Shown here one piece after another: positions 17,602 to 25,742 of a DNA stretch of 64,000 nt; positions within the stretch are counted from its first letter, which is position 1; every line of letters starts with the position of its first letter. The stretch spans positions 1 through 64,000 of the forward strand of contig NZ_AKKE01000156.1 of the NCBI RefSeq assembly GCF_000281975.1, in the 5' to 3' direction. This DNA is from Novosphingobium sp. AP12. GTDB lineage: Bacteria > Pseudomonadota > Alphaproteobacteria > Sphingomonadales > Sphingomonadaceae. Under the pieces are notes generated by a model. That model was not told the origin of the DNA, made no database searches, and worked only from the letters and a program-made list of their open reading frames with translations. The position numbers and the translations under genes are program-made.

Positions 17602-18366
17602 ATGGGCCGTCTCGAAGGCAAGATCACCCTGGTAACCGGCGCCGGCAACCCCCGCGGCCTGGGCGCCGCCACCGCGCAGCGCTACGCCGAGGAAGGCGCC
17701 TTCGTCTACGTGACCGACCTCGATGAAGGCGGCGCGCAAGGGGTGGCCGACGCCATCCGCGCGGCCGGCGGGCAGGCTGAGGAGCTGGCGCAGGACGTCA
17801 CCAGCGAAGCCTCTTGGGACGAAGTCTTCGCCGCGATCGAGAGTGGCCACGGCCGGCTCGACGTGCTGGTGAACAACGCCGGCATCGCCATCCTCAAGCC
17901 GCTGGAACAGCTCACCGCCGCCGACTGGGAGAAGCAGAACAAGGTCAACCTCGACAGCGTGTTCTACGGCACCCAGCGCGCCGTCGCGCTGATGCGCAAG
18001 GTCGGCGAGGGTGGTTCGATCGTGAACCTGTCCTCGATCGCGGGCCTCGTGGGCGTGACCATGTGCGGCGCCTATGCCGCGGCCAAGGGCGGCGTGCGCC
18101 TGTTCTCCAAGGTGGTGGCGATGGAATGCGCGGCGGAGCAGATCCGCTGCAACTCGGTCCACCCCGGCATGATCGAGACCGCGATGCAGGACGTCGCGCG
18201 CTCGGACAATCCCGAGGGCTTCAAGCAGATCGTCGGCGGCATCCCGATGAAGCGCATGGGCAGCCCGCTCGACATCGCCAACATGAACCTGTTCCTCGCC
18301 AGCGACGAGGCGAACTACATCACCGGCTGCGAATTCATCGTCGACGGCGGCGTCACCGCGATGTGA
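17602..18366 (+). CDS. short-chain dehydrogenase/reductase
   Basis: A classical SDR of 254 residues. It has TGAGNPRGLG as the cofactor loop, NNAG, Ser in NLSSIAG, Tyr and Lys in YAAAKGG, and HPGMIETAM after the active site. The Asp at the end of the second strand (VTDLDEGG) suggests NAD(H) preference. The length and C-terminal YITGCEFIVDGGVTAM are standard. An AAGGAG ribosome site precedes the ATG. It is likely a hydroxysteroid-like or secondary alcohol dehydrogenase by family, but the substrate is open. Confidence 0.9.
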   Translation: MGRLEGKITLVTGAGNPRGLGAATAQRYAEEGAFVYVTDLDEGGAQGVADAIRAAGGQAEELAQDVTSEASWDEVFAAIESGHGRLDVLVNNAGIAILKPLEQLTAADWEKQNKVNLDSVFYGTQRAVALMRKVGEGGSIVNLSSIAGLVGVTMCGAYAAAKGGVRLFSKVVAMECAAEQIRCNSVHPGMIETAMQDVARSDNPEGFKQIVGGIPMKRMGSPLDIANMNLFLASDEANYITGCEFIVDGGVTAM

Positions 18367-18373
18367 CGAGTGA

Positions 18374-18397
18374 GGGGGCGAGGCAGCTCTCGCCCCC
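18374..18397 (+). terminator. hairpin after SDR gene, possible terminator
   Basis: GGGGGCGAG pairs with CTCGCCCCC around a 6-base loop, 8 bases after the SDR stop. There is no clear T-run, so termination would need Rho or another factor. Confidence 0.4.
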
Positions 18398-18437
18398 GAC
18401 TTCCGGCGCGCCCGAGAGGGGGGGATGACGCGACCTG

Positions 18438-18554
18438 TCAGCCATCGCCCTCGATCAGCCGGGCTGCCTGCATGCAGAGCGCGCTGGGGATCGAAAGCAG
18501 GACGGCCATCGTCAGGAATGGCAGGGCCAAGACAAAGCGGATTGTCGCGGTCAT
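18438..18554 (-). CDS. possible 38-residue membrane peptide
   Basis: A short frame starting MTATIRF, with a hydrophobic stretch of about 20 residues (FVLALPFLTMAVLLSIPSAL) that could span the membrane, and a short polar tail. CAGAGG lies about 8 bases before the ATG. No family is recognised. The prediction rests only on the hydrophobic segment and the ribosome site, so it may be spurious. Confidence 0.3.
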   Translation of the reverse strand: MTATIRFVLALPFLTMAVLLSIPSALCMQAARLIEGDG

Positions 18555-18914
18555 TGCTGCGCCTCTGAGTAGTTCTACCTGACCAACGAGGCGGCCGAAG
18601 CTCCGTTCCCTCAGCGCGCTGCTCAACTGCTCCGATCAAGCGAACGAGGCCTGTAACCGCGCTTGGTGACCGTCCGCTTTCGGGATGCCTCAGCGGGCGG
18701 CTGGATGGCCGAAGACGGGGGTGGAACCTGCCGCAGGCTCGTGGCCAGCAACCGCGAAAAGCCCGAAGCGTTTAGCTAACGAAGTCGCGGGAATCTAGCC
18801 TTCTGCAATGCGCGCGGCGGTGACAGGAACCGGCCGGATATCGAGCGGTATATTGTTGTTTTTTATTTCTTACCTTGCCAATGGCCGCCCGCGTCAAAAA
18901 CGGAGATTGAGGCA

Positions 18915-19820
18915 ATGGGACCAGGATTCGCAGCCCAGCTTCGGCATTCAATAACCGGGCGGGAGATTTTCGAGGCCGACTGGGACAGCACGTCCCTAGG
19001 CGAAATTTCCACTTGGCCCAGCTCATTCAGGGCACTCGTATCCGCCGTCCTCGCCTGCCCGACGGCCATGTTTCTGGCCTGGGGACCCGACCTGCGAACT
19101 TTCTTCAATGACGCTTATCGTCCGATTCTCGGGCAGCGAGCTTCGAACATTATGGGGATACCCCTCGCCGAGCTATGGCATGACAACTGGTCTGAAATCA
19201 GCCCGCTTGTTGCCCGAGCGCTTTCCGGTGAAGGCGTCGAAATGGTTGATATGCGGCTCGACCTCCATCGGGCAGGCGTTCCCGAAGAAAGCTGGTGGAC
19301 GTTCTCGTATTCACCGGTCCGAGACGACGACGGTGACGTATCCGGACTGCTCTGCGTTACCCGCGAGACAACCGAAAGGGTGCTTGCACTAAAGGCCCGT
19401 AGCAGCGCGACCGAACGCCTCCGGGCAGCCCTGTCGGCCGGAGACACCATTGGCTCATGGGACTGGGACGTCGTCAACGATCGCATTACAGCCGATGAGC
19501 GGTTCGCCTTGATCTATAACGTCGATCCCGACCTAGCTGCCGTGGGTACGTCGTTGTCTGAATTCACGGCATGTATTCATCCGGACGACCTCCCTCTTGT
19601 GCGAGCTCAGATCGATGCCACTCTACGATTTGGCGACGCCTACCTCGCCGAGTATCGTATCCTGGGAGCGCACGGAGTGATCCACTGGGTTTCGGCACAA
19701 GGTAGCGCCGTCTTCGACGAGACGGGCAACTGCGTCCGGTTTCCGGGCATTAGCTTCGACATCACGGTCAACAAACAAATCGAACTGGCAGCCGCTACAT
19801 TGAAAAATACATTAGAATAA
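18915..19820 (+). CDS. PAS-domain protein lacking a kinase domain
   Basis: A 301-residue cytoplasmic protein with two PAS-like modules. The first covers about residues 45-155 (FLAWGPDLRTFFNDAYRPI ... WWTFSYSPVRDDDGDVSG). The second, of the PAS_3 type, covers about 170-290 (GSWDWDVVNDRITADERF ... IHPDDLPLVRAQID ... ISFDITVNKQIE). In relatives a HWE/HisKA_2 histidine kinase domain follows; here translation stops 11 residues after the second PAS, at LKNTLE. Codon use is less GC-biased than in neighbouring genes, hinting at transfer. It is followed after 252 bases by a lone receiver. It may be a truncated sensor or a stand-alone sensory subunit. Confidence 0.75.
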   Translation: MGPGFAAQLRHSITGREIFEADWDSTSLGEISTWPSSFRALVSAVLACPTAMFLAWGPDLRTFFNDAYRPILGQRASNIMGIPLAELWHDNWSEISPLVARALSGEGVEMVDMRLDLHRAGVPEESWWTFSYSPVRDDDGDVSGLLCVTRETTERVLALKARSSATERLRAALSAGDTIGSWDWDVVNDRITADERFALIYNVDPDLAAVGTSLSEFTACIHPDDLPLVRAQIDATLRFGDAYLAEYRILGAHGVIHWVSAQGSAVFDETGNCVRFPGISFDITVNKQIELAAATLKNTLE

Positions 19821-20072
19821 AACCGGGCAACAGATGTATTCCGAAGCTCTCGCGCGTTGGGAAGATCCGCGAGGTGGGGTGACATGAACATCGCTGATCG
19901 GCGATCTTGGTGGCAAGTGGCCGCATGGTCATTCACGAAGAGCTTGAAAACCAAGCCATGTGCCGGGATCGAAACTTGATTTAGAGAGTTGAGAATTATC
20001 AGGTGGAAATCTGACGCGCTTGAGCAGGGCACCTGACCTTCCTCCCGAACTTCGATCAGGTGAGGAAAACAC

Positions 20073-20456
20073 ATGGTCCAGTTCGCAAACTCGACAACCG
20101 CGGTCGTGCTAGTGGTCGAGGATGAGCCACTAATCATGCTCGGATCGGTCCAGATTGTCGAAGACCTCGGTTACATCGCCCTGCAAGCGACAAACGCTGA
20201 TGAAGCCATCGTTCTTCTTGAAGCACATCCAGAAATTGTGATCGTGTTCACCGACATCCAAATGGCGGGTTCAATGGATGGCCTTGCTCTCAGTAATTGG
20301 GCTGCCAATCGATGGCCGCCGCTGCGATTTATCATTGTTTCCGGAGGCATGCGTCCCAGGCTCGTGGATATGCCCACCGATGCCGTATTCCTGGCAAAGC
20401 CGTTCAAATCATCGGCCATTGGCCGAGCAATCGAAGGCTTTCGTGCCGCGTCCTAG
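20073..20456 (+). CDS. single-domain response regulator (receiver only)
   Basis: A 127-residue CheY-like receiver. The acidic pair is in VVEDEPLIM, the phospho-acceptor Asp in VFTDIQMAG, the Ser in IIVSGG and the Lys in FLAKPF. No output domain is present. Receivers of this type, with VVEDEP and DIQM, are usually partners of HWE/HisKA_2 kinases. It lies downstream of the kinase-less PAS protein and shares its lower-GC codon use. GAGGA lies about 8 bases before the ATG. With no kinase next door it would have to be phosphorylated by one elsewhere, for example the HisKA_2 kinase at 47.7 kb. Confidence 0.85.
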   Translation: MVQFANSTTAVVLVVEDEPLIMLGSVQIVEDLGYIALQATNADEAIVLLEAHPEIVIVFTDIQMAGSMDGLALSNWAANRWPPLRFIIVSGGMRPRLVDMPTDAVFLAKPFKSSAIGRAIEGFRAAS

Positions 20457-20780
20457 TGTTCGATTTGAGCGCGCTTCCGGACAGTCCGGGTTTAATGGCG
20501 TTTGAGGTGGGTTCAGGCATTCAGCGACATGGTGAGCCCAAGCGTCGCGGGCCGGGAGCGGTGACACCGCAAGCCGCGTCATCTGTCACTGATACTGCCG
20601 CGAAGATGGCCTGCTCGCCCGTGTCACCCGGGACTTTCTTCGGCGGCTGGCCTGGCGCCATCCGGGGCGAGAACGACAGGCTTCAGGTTCGCCGCCGCAT
20701 GCGGAGCGGCGCTTTCCTACATGTATGGCGGCGCGGTATGTTCAACGCATGATCCGGCAAAGCCCGTCTTCGATTACTGC
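20457..20780. other. 324-base intergenic stretch
   Basis: No convincing gene. Scattered short words such as GGTGACACC, CTGTCACTG and GTGTCACCC between 20560 and 20630 resemble fragments of the 21-bp-period array that follows and may be decayed copies. Confidence 0.4.
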
Positions 20781-20930
20781 CAAGGTGACACCTGTCACCC
20801 GCAAGGCGACACATCGCCCGCACAAGGCGACACTTTTCGTGCACAAGGCGACACTTTTTCGGCGCAAGGCGACACATTCCAGCCCGAGAGCGGCACTTTC
20901 ACCCCTGGACCGTGTCAACCGTGTAAACCT
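20781..20930 (-). repeat. 21-bp-period tandem array with leader (copy 1)
   Basis: On the plus strand, CAAGGYGACAC begins at 20781, 20802, 20823, 20844 and 20865, exactly 21 bases apart, each followed by 10 variable bases; a decayed sixth unit begins at 20886. Read on the minus strand, units are GTGTCGCCTTG plus 10. They follow a leader (20905-20930) made of two near-identical TTxACACGG words, which starts 24 bases after the stop of the VOC gene. The same leader and units occur at 30115-30306 in the opposite orientation. Confidence 0.9.
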
Positions 20931-20954
20931 GTGCCGCCTTGCGGGCGCGGCGGC

Positions 20955-21458
20955 TCAGATCGGCAGGATCTCGGGCGTCTCGTGGATTTCCAGGATCTCG
21001 AACACGTTGCCGAAGAAATCGCGGCAATAGGTGCCCGCATAGCCGTGCTTCACGCCCTGCGCATCGACGGTGATGGCCTCCAGCACGGGCGGGGTGTGGA
21101 CCGGCAGGCCGGCGGCGACGATGCGCTCGTGGACGGCGGCAACGTCCTCCACCTGCAGCGCCATGTGGGTATAGCCGTATTCGTTGACCCCCCGGCGCGG
21201 GTCCTGCGGGGCCTGCCGAGGGGCGTCGTACTGGAAGACCTCGATCTGGAGATTGCCGAGGCGGCAGAAGAACTGGTTCGCCGCGCTCCCTTCGAGGCCG
21301 ACGACCTTGTCGATGAACGGATTGTCCGCCCAGCTCAGCGGCGCGACTTCCTCCACCGCCCCCAGGACGTCGAGGTAGAATTCGCGGGCCCTGGACAGGT
21401 CGGGCACGGAGACGCCGATGTGGTGGACGCCGATGACGCCCGGGAGGCGGTGGGACAT
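20955..21458 (-). CDS. VOC family (glyoxalase-fold) protein
   Basis: A 167-residue vicinal-oxygen-chelate protein. Metal-ligand candidates are the His in VIGVHHIGVSVPDL, the Glu in NLQIEVFQYD, the His in YGYTHMALQVED and the Glu in FFGNVFEILEI, giving the two paired beta-alpha-beta-beta-beta modules. Members include epimerases, dioxygenases and glyoxalases. AGGGAGAA precedes the ATG. It is the last gene of a minus-strand operon with the flavoprotein and SDR genes and is followed by the 21-bp-period array. Role inferred: isomerisation or ring-cleavage step in catabolism. Confidence 0.85.
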   Translation of the reverse strand: MSHRLPGVIGVHHIGVSVPDLSRAREFYLDVLGAVEEVAPLSWADNPFIDKVVGLEGSAANQFFCRLGNLQIEVFQYDAPRQAPQDPRRGVNEYGYTHMALQVEDVAAVHERIVAAGLPVHTPPVLEAITVDAQGVKHGYAGTYCRDFFGNVFEILEIHETPEILPI

Positions 21459-21481
21459 GTCGTTCTCCCTGGTCCGGGACG

Positions 21482-23149
21482 TCAGGCCGAAGCCTCGGCG
21501 GGCGCTTCCGCGCCGACGTTGCGCTGGGCGGCATGCTTGCCGGCGAGGTATCCGAACACCATGCCTGGGCCGAGTGTCCCGCCGCCGCCGCCGTAAGTCA
21601 TGCCCATCATCGAGCCCATGGCATTGCCCGCCGCGTAGAGCCCGCCGATGGTCCGGCCGTCGACGTCGAGGACGCGGCCCAGCGTGTCGGTCTTGGGTCC
21701 GCCCTTGGTGCCGAGGGCGCCGGACTTGACCTCGGCGGCGTACCAGGGGCCGCCCTCGAGCTTGCCCATGGTGGCTTCCTTGCGGCCCTTGTGCGCAGGG
21801 TCGCCCCAGTAGAGATCGTAGTAGCTGTCGCCCCGGCCGAAGTCCTCGTCCTTGCCGTTCTCGACCATCGCGTTCCAGCGCTCGACGGTGGCTTCCAGCG
21901 CGCCATCGGGTATGCCGAGCTTGGCGGAGAGTTCGTCCAGCGTATCGCCGCGCGCGATCCAGTCGGCGGGCTCCTTCTTGTGCTCCGCATCGCCGACGCC
22001 GATCAGCTGCGTGTCGAGGAAGCCCCACTTGTCGTAGAAGCTCTGGTTGAATATGCACCACGCCGGCAGGTTGGCCCAGGTGCAGGTGTTGAGGTCCTGC
22101 ACGTGGAACGCTGCTCCGAAGGCGTTGTAGTTCGCTGCCTCGTTGGTGAAGCGCTTGCCGGTCCGGTTGACCATGATGGTGCCGGGCAGGGTCCGCTCGC
22201 CGGTGAAAAGCATGCGGCCCATCGGGTTGAGCGGGGCCTCGACCACGGGCATCCACCACGCCTCGCGCATCGAGGACAGCATCGCGCCGGCCTTCATCGC
22301 CATGCGCAGTCCGTCGCCGGTGTTGGTGCGGATCGAGACGGGCGAGGTGAGGGGGCCGCGCAGGAAGGCGGCCTTGAAGGCGTCGTTGTGCTCGAACCCG
22401 CCGGTTGCCAGCACGAGGTTGGGGGTGTCGAGCGTGGTGCCGTCATCCAGGGTGACGCCGCTGATCGCGCCGTTCTCGATGACCAGGTCCTTGCCGCCGG
22501 TGCCGGGCAGGAACTCGACGCCGCGATCGAGGCACCCGCGCAGCAGGCGGCCGACGAGGGCATGGCCAAGACCGCGTTCATCGTTGTCGGCGCGGCGCTG
22601 CGCTTCCTCCGGCGGCAGCGGATCGGGCACGGCCTGCGCCAGCGAGGTCTCGCCAACGGTGAAATAGACGTGCGGCCAGTAGTAGGGCGAGACTTCCACC
22701 CTGTCACGCCACTCGCCCAGCTCGCCGTAGGGGTAGACCGCGCATTCGAGGGTGCGGCCACCGCGGCTGGCGGCGCCGGGCTGTTCGGGGTGGTAATCGG
22801 GGAAGTGGGGGACGACCATGAACTGTACCGGGGTCCTGTCCTCTAGGAAGGCGACCATCTCGACGCCGCCGTCGATGTAGGCCTCGGCCATTGCGGGTTC
22901 GATCAGCCCGTTCGACATGGACTCGAGGTACGTCAGCGCCTTCTCGCGGCTGTCCTCCTTGCCGTATTCCTTCTGGTGCGGGTTGCACGGAATCCAGATC
23001 TGCCCGCCGGACCAGGCCGACGTGCCGCCCAGCTTCTCGCCCTTCTCGACGACGAGCACTTTGGCGCCGTGTTCGGCTGCGGTCAGCGCCGCCGTCAGGC
23101 CCGCGGCGCCCGATCCGAGCACGACGAGGTCATATGCCTTGTTGGTCAT
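21482..23149 (-). CDS. FAD-binding dehydrogenase, 3-ketosteroid-1-dehydrogenase-like
   Basis: A 555-residue flavoprotein of the fumarate reductase/KstD family. The FAD dinucleotide motif GSGAAG (about 12-17) is followed by VVEKGEKLGGTSAWSGG, and the C-terminus carries TYGGGGGTLGPGMVFGY, which resembles the FAD-contacting end of ketosteroid dehydrogenases. Family members introduce a double bond next to a ring ketone or reduce enones; a strict KstD assignment is not possible by eye. A GGGAGAGAG ribosome site is present. It sits 23 bases upstream of the VOC gene and 36 bases downstream of an SDR gene, all on the minus strand. A ring-dehydrogenation step is the best inference. Confidence 0.85.
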   Translation of the reverse strand: MTNKAYDLVVLGSGAAGLTAALTAAEHGAKVLVVEKGEKLGGTSAWSGGQIWIPCNPHQKEYGKEDSREKALTYLESMSNGLIEPAMAEAYIDGGVEMVAFLEDRTPVQFMVVPHFPDYHPEQPGAASRGGRTLECAVYPYGELGEWRDRVEVSPYYWPHVYFTVGETSLAQAVPDPLPPEEAQRRADNDERGLGHALVGRLLRGCLDRGVEFLPGTGGKDLVIENGAISGVTLDDGTTLDTPNLVLATGGFEHNDAFKAAFLRGPLTSPVSIRTNTGDGLRMAMKAGAMLSSMREAWWMPVVEAPLNPMGRMLFTGERTLPGTIMVNRTGKRFTNEAANYNAFGAAFHVQDLNTCTWANLPAWCIFNQSFYDKWGFLDTQLIGVGDAEHKKEPADWIARGDTLDELSAKLGIPDGALEATVERWNAMVENGKDEDFGRGDSYYDLYWGDPAHKGRKEATMGKLEGGPWYAAEVKSGALGTKGGPKTDTLGRVLDVDGRTIGGLYAAGNAMGSMMGMTYGGGGGTLGPGMVFGYLAGKHAAQRNVGAEAPAEASA

Positions 23150-23185
23150 TGTCTCTCTCCCGAGGGCTCGTTGGCCCGCTTGTTG

Positions 23186-23965
23186 TCAGACCTGGCTAAA
23201 GCCTCCGTCCATCACGAGTTCGTCGCAGGTCATGAAGCTGGACGCGCTGGAGGCGAGGAACACTACGCCGCCGGCCATCTCCTCCGGCCGGCCGAGGCGG
23301 CCGATCGGGTGGTTGACGTTGACCCCGGCCTCGGCCGCCTCGCGCGAAGGCGCGGCGCCGAGTTCGACGTAGCGGTCCATGATCGAGGACAGCATCGGCG
23401 TCTCGATCCCGCCCGGATGCACGGAGTTGACGCGGATATTGTACTTCAGTGCGGCGAACTCGGCGCCGAGGCACTTCGACAGCATCATGATCGCCGCCTT
23501 GCTCACGCAATAGGCCGAGTTGAACGCCGCGCCGCGAAGGCCGCCGATGCTCGAGAAGTTGATGACCGAGGCGCCGGACGGCCTCGCCTTGCCGCCCTCC
23601 CGGAGCAGGTCCAGCAGCACCTGCGTGCCGATGATCGCCGAATCCACGTTGACCGCGTTGACCTTGTGGAACTCGCTGAGCGGCGTCTCCTCGAACTTGG
23701 TGACGATCGAGAAGCCGGCGTTGTTCACCAGCGCGTCGAGGCGGCCGTATTTCTCGCGCACCAGGGCTTCCACCGCGCGCCAGTCGGCCTCGCTGGTGAC
23801 GTCGTGCCTGAGGTAGTGGTCGGCGCCTTCGATCTCGGCGGTATCGCGCAGGTCAGTGGCGATCACGGTCGCGCCGGCGGCCTTCATGGCCTTGACGACC
23901 TCGCGGCCAATGCCGCCTGCGGCGCCGGTGACGACAGCGATGACGTCGGGAAGGGCGATGGTCAT
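23186..23965 (-). CDS. short-chain dehydrogenase/reductase
   Basis: A 259-residue SDR. Its motifs are TGAAGGIG, the cofactor Asp in VIATDLRD, NNAG, Ser in NFSSIGG and the YCVSK pair, then HPGGIETPM. The Asp after the second strand suggests NAD(H). The start at 23965 has TGGAGAACC upstream; the longer frame to 24028 overlaps the neighbouring gene and is rejected. It is part of the operon of three SDRs, a flavoprotein and a VOC protein. A role in oxidising ring hydroxyl groups is plausible. Confidence 0.9.
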   Translation of the reverse strand: MTIALPDVIAVVTGAAGGIGREVVKAMKAAGATVIATDLRDTAEIEGADHYLRHDVTSEADWRAVEALVREKYGRLDALVNNAGFSIVTKFEETPLSEFHKVNAVNVDSAIIGTQVLLDLLREGGKARPSGASVINFSSIGGLRGAAFNSAYCVSKAAIMMLSKCLGAEFAALKYNIRVNSVHPGGIETPMLSSIMDRYVELGAAPSREAAEAGVNVNHPIGRLGRPEEMAGGVVFLASSASSFMTCDELVMDGGFSQV

Positions 23966-24008
23966 GCTAGAGGTTCTCCATGTCGGGTTAGGTGCTGTTC
24001 GGGGCGCG

Positions 24009-24824
24009 TCACTGCGCGGTCCAGCCACCGTCGATCACCAGCTCCGCGCCGGTCATGTACGAGCTGTCGCTGCCGGCGAGGAAGTACACCGCGCTGGCCA
24101 GTTCGGACGGATCGGCGAGCCGGCCGATAGGCGTCTTGCTCGACATCAGGTCGACGAGGTCCTGCGCCTTTTCGGCCACGCCCTTGTCGACCCAGCGCTG
24201 GAAGCCTTCCTGGAGCAGCGGCGTGATGACGAAGCCGGGGTGCAGCGAATTGGCGCGGATCGGCATCTTCTTCTCGGCGAATTCCAGCGCAATCGACTTG
24301 GTGAACAGCCGCACCGCGCCCTTGCTGGCGTTGTAGCCCGAAACCTCGCTCATGCCGACGAGGCCCATGATCGAGCTGACGTTGATGATCGAGGCACCGC
24401 CCTTCACCGCAGCGCCGCTCTGTTCCAGCAGCGGCACGAAAGTGCGCACGCCTAGGAACACGCCGTCGACGTTGATGCTCATGATCTTGCGCCAACCCTC
24501 GAGCGAGGTCGTGGCGACGGGACCGGTGAGGTCGATGCCGGCGTTGTTGACGAGGATGTGGAGCTTGCCGTGCCGCTCGGTGACGGCGGCGAGCACCGTC
24601 GCCCAGTCGTCTTCGCTGGTGACGTTGGCCTGCACGTAGCTAGCTGCCTGTCCGAGCCGAGCGAGCGTTTCGGCGGCGTCTTCGGGCGAGGAAAGGTCGG
24701 TCAGCACCACTTCGGCGCCCTCGGCCAGGAACCGCTCGACGCAGGCCAGGCCGATGCCGCGCAGTCCGCCGGATACCAGCGCGACGCGGCCCTTGAGCCG
24801 CTGTGAACCCAGGTCTTCGATCAT
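24009..24824 (-). CDS. short-chain dehydrogenase/reductase
   Basis: A 271-residue SDR with SGGLRGIG as the cofactor loop (Ser for the usual Thr), VVLTDLSS suggesting NAD(H), NNAGIDL, Ser in NVSSIMG and Tyr/Lys in YNASKGA. LHPGFVITPL follows. The start overlaps the stop of the upstream SDR gene by 4 bases (ATGA), so translation is coupled. It is in the middle of the minus-strand catabolic operon. Confidence 0.9.
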   Translation of the reverse strand: MIEDLGSQRLKGRVALVSGGLRGIGLACVERFLAEGAEVVLTDLSSPEDAAETLARLGQAASYVQANVTSEDDWATVLAAVTERHGKLHILVNNAGIDLTGPVATTSLEGWRKIMSINVDGVFLGVRTFVPLLEQSGAAVKGGASIINVSSIMGLVGMSEVSGYNASKGAVRLFTKSIALEFAEKKMPIRANSLHPGFVITPLLQEGFQRWVDKGVAEKAQDLVDLMSSKTPIGRLADPSELASAVYFLAGSDSSYMTGAELVIDGGWTAQ

Positions 24825-25600
24825 ACGCCGTTCATTCCTGCGGTGGACGCGCCGTCCATGGTGAATTCGCCGCCCGAGCAGAACCGTGCCTCGTCGCTGG
24901 CGAGCCAGGCGACCATGCCGGCCACCTCGTCGACCGACGCCATGCGGCCCATCGGCGAAAGCCCCTCGTAGGCACCGCGCGTGGCGGCGGGGTCGGCGGA
25001 CTTGTCGATCAGGCCGACAATCATGGCGGTTTCGACGACGCCCGGCAGCACCGCGTTGACGCGGATCTGGTACTTGCGATTGCCGGCATGGACCGCGGCG
25101 GATTTGACCAGCGCGACGACGGCAGACTTCGACACAGAATAGGCCACGAAATTGCCCATCGCCCGGTGCGCGTTCATCGAGGAGTTGACCACGATCGAGC
25201 CGGTCGGCCCGTCCGGGTTCTTCGCCATCGCCCGCATTGCATGCTGGACGGTGAGCATCACGCCGGTGAGGTTGACCCCGATGACGTTGTTCCAGCCCTC
25301 GATAGCGATGTCCTCGATGCTGCCGTCGCCGCTTTCGGTGCCGGCATTGGCGAAGGCGATGTCGAGGCGGCCATGCCTGTCCAGGATATCCGCCATCAGC
25401 CCGTCCCAGGCGGCGGCATCGGTGACGTCATGCGCCACGAACTGCGCTCCGGTGGCGGCGCAGACCTTGTCGGCCGCCGCGCGGTTGGAGCCGGTGAAAA
25501 TCACGGTCGCACCCTCGGCGCACAGGCGCTCGACCGTGCCGGCGCCGATACCGGACGTTCCTCCGGTGACGAGCGCCACCTTGCCTTCAAGCCGCTTCAC
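24821..25600 (-). CDS. short-chain dehydrogenase/reductase
   Basis: A 259-residue SDR with TGGTSGIG, ANAG in place of NNAG, Ser in VVNSSMNAH, and the YSVSK pair. LPGVVETAM follows the active site. It starts at a GTG (25600) with GGGAGAATGCC upstream, and the first residues MKRLEGKVALVTGG are the canonical N-terminus. It is first in the operon, divergent from the Rieske oxygenase gene across 142 bases, so the two transcripts may share control. The substrate is unknown. Confidence 0.9.
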   Translation of the reverse strand: MKRLEGKVALVTGGTSGIGAGTVERLCAEGATVIFTGSNRAAADKVCAATGAQFVAHDVTDAAAWDGLMADILDRHGRLDIAFANAGTESGDGSIEDIAIEGWNNVIGVNLTGVMLTVQHAMRAMAKNPDGPTGSIVVNSSMNAHRAMGNFVAYSVSKSAVVALVKSAAVHAGNRKYQIRVNAVLPGVVETAMIVGLIDKSADPAATRGAYEGLSPMGRMASVDEVAGMVAWLASDEARFCSGGEFTMDGASTAGMNGV

Positions 25601-25742
25601 GGCATTCTCCCATTAGCTTTGGGTGGAACATGACCGATCCGCGAGGCGGGACAACCTATGACTTGAGCAAGGTGACTCTTGCTTCGCCACGGTTCAGACA
25701 TGTCCCCAAACAGGGAAACTGTGCTTGGGAGACTGATTACCG

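Larger units (their letters stand above)
18367..18914. other. 548-base sparse intergenic stretch
   Basis: It holds a hairpin just after the SDR gene (18374-18397), one possible 38-residue membrane peptide gene on the minus strand (18438-18554), and otherwise nothing recognisable. From about 18,800 onward AT content rises (for example the tract TTGTTGTTTTTTATTTC near 18853). Confidence 0.6.
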
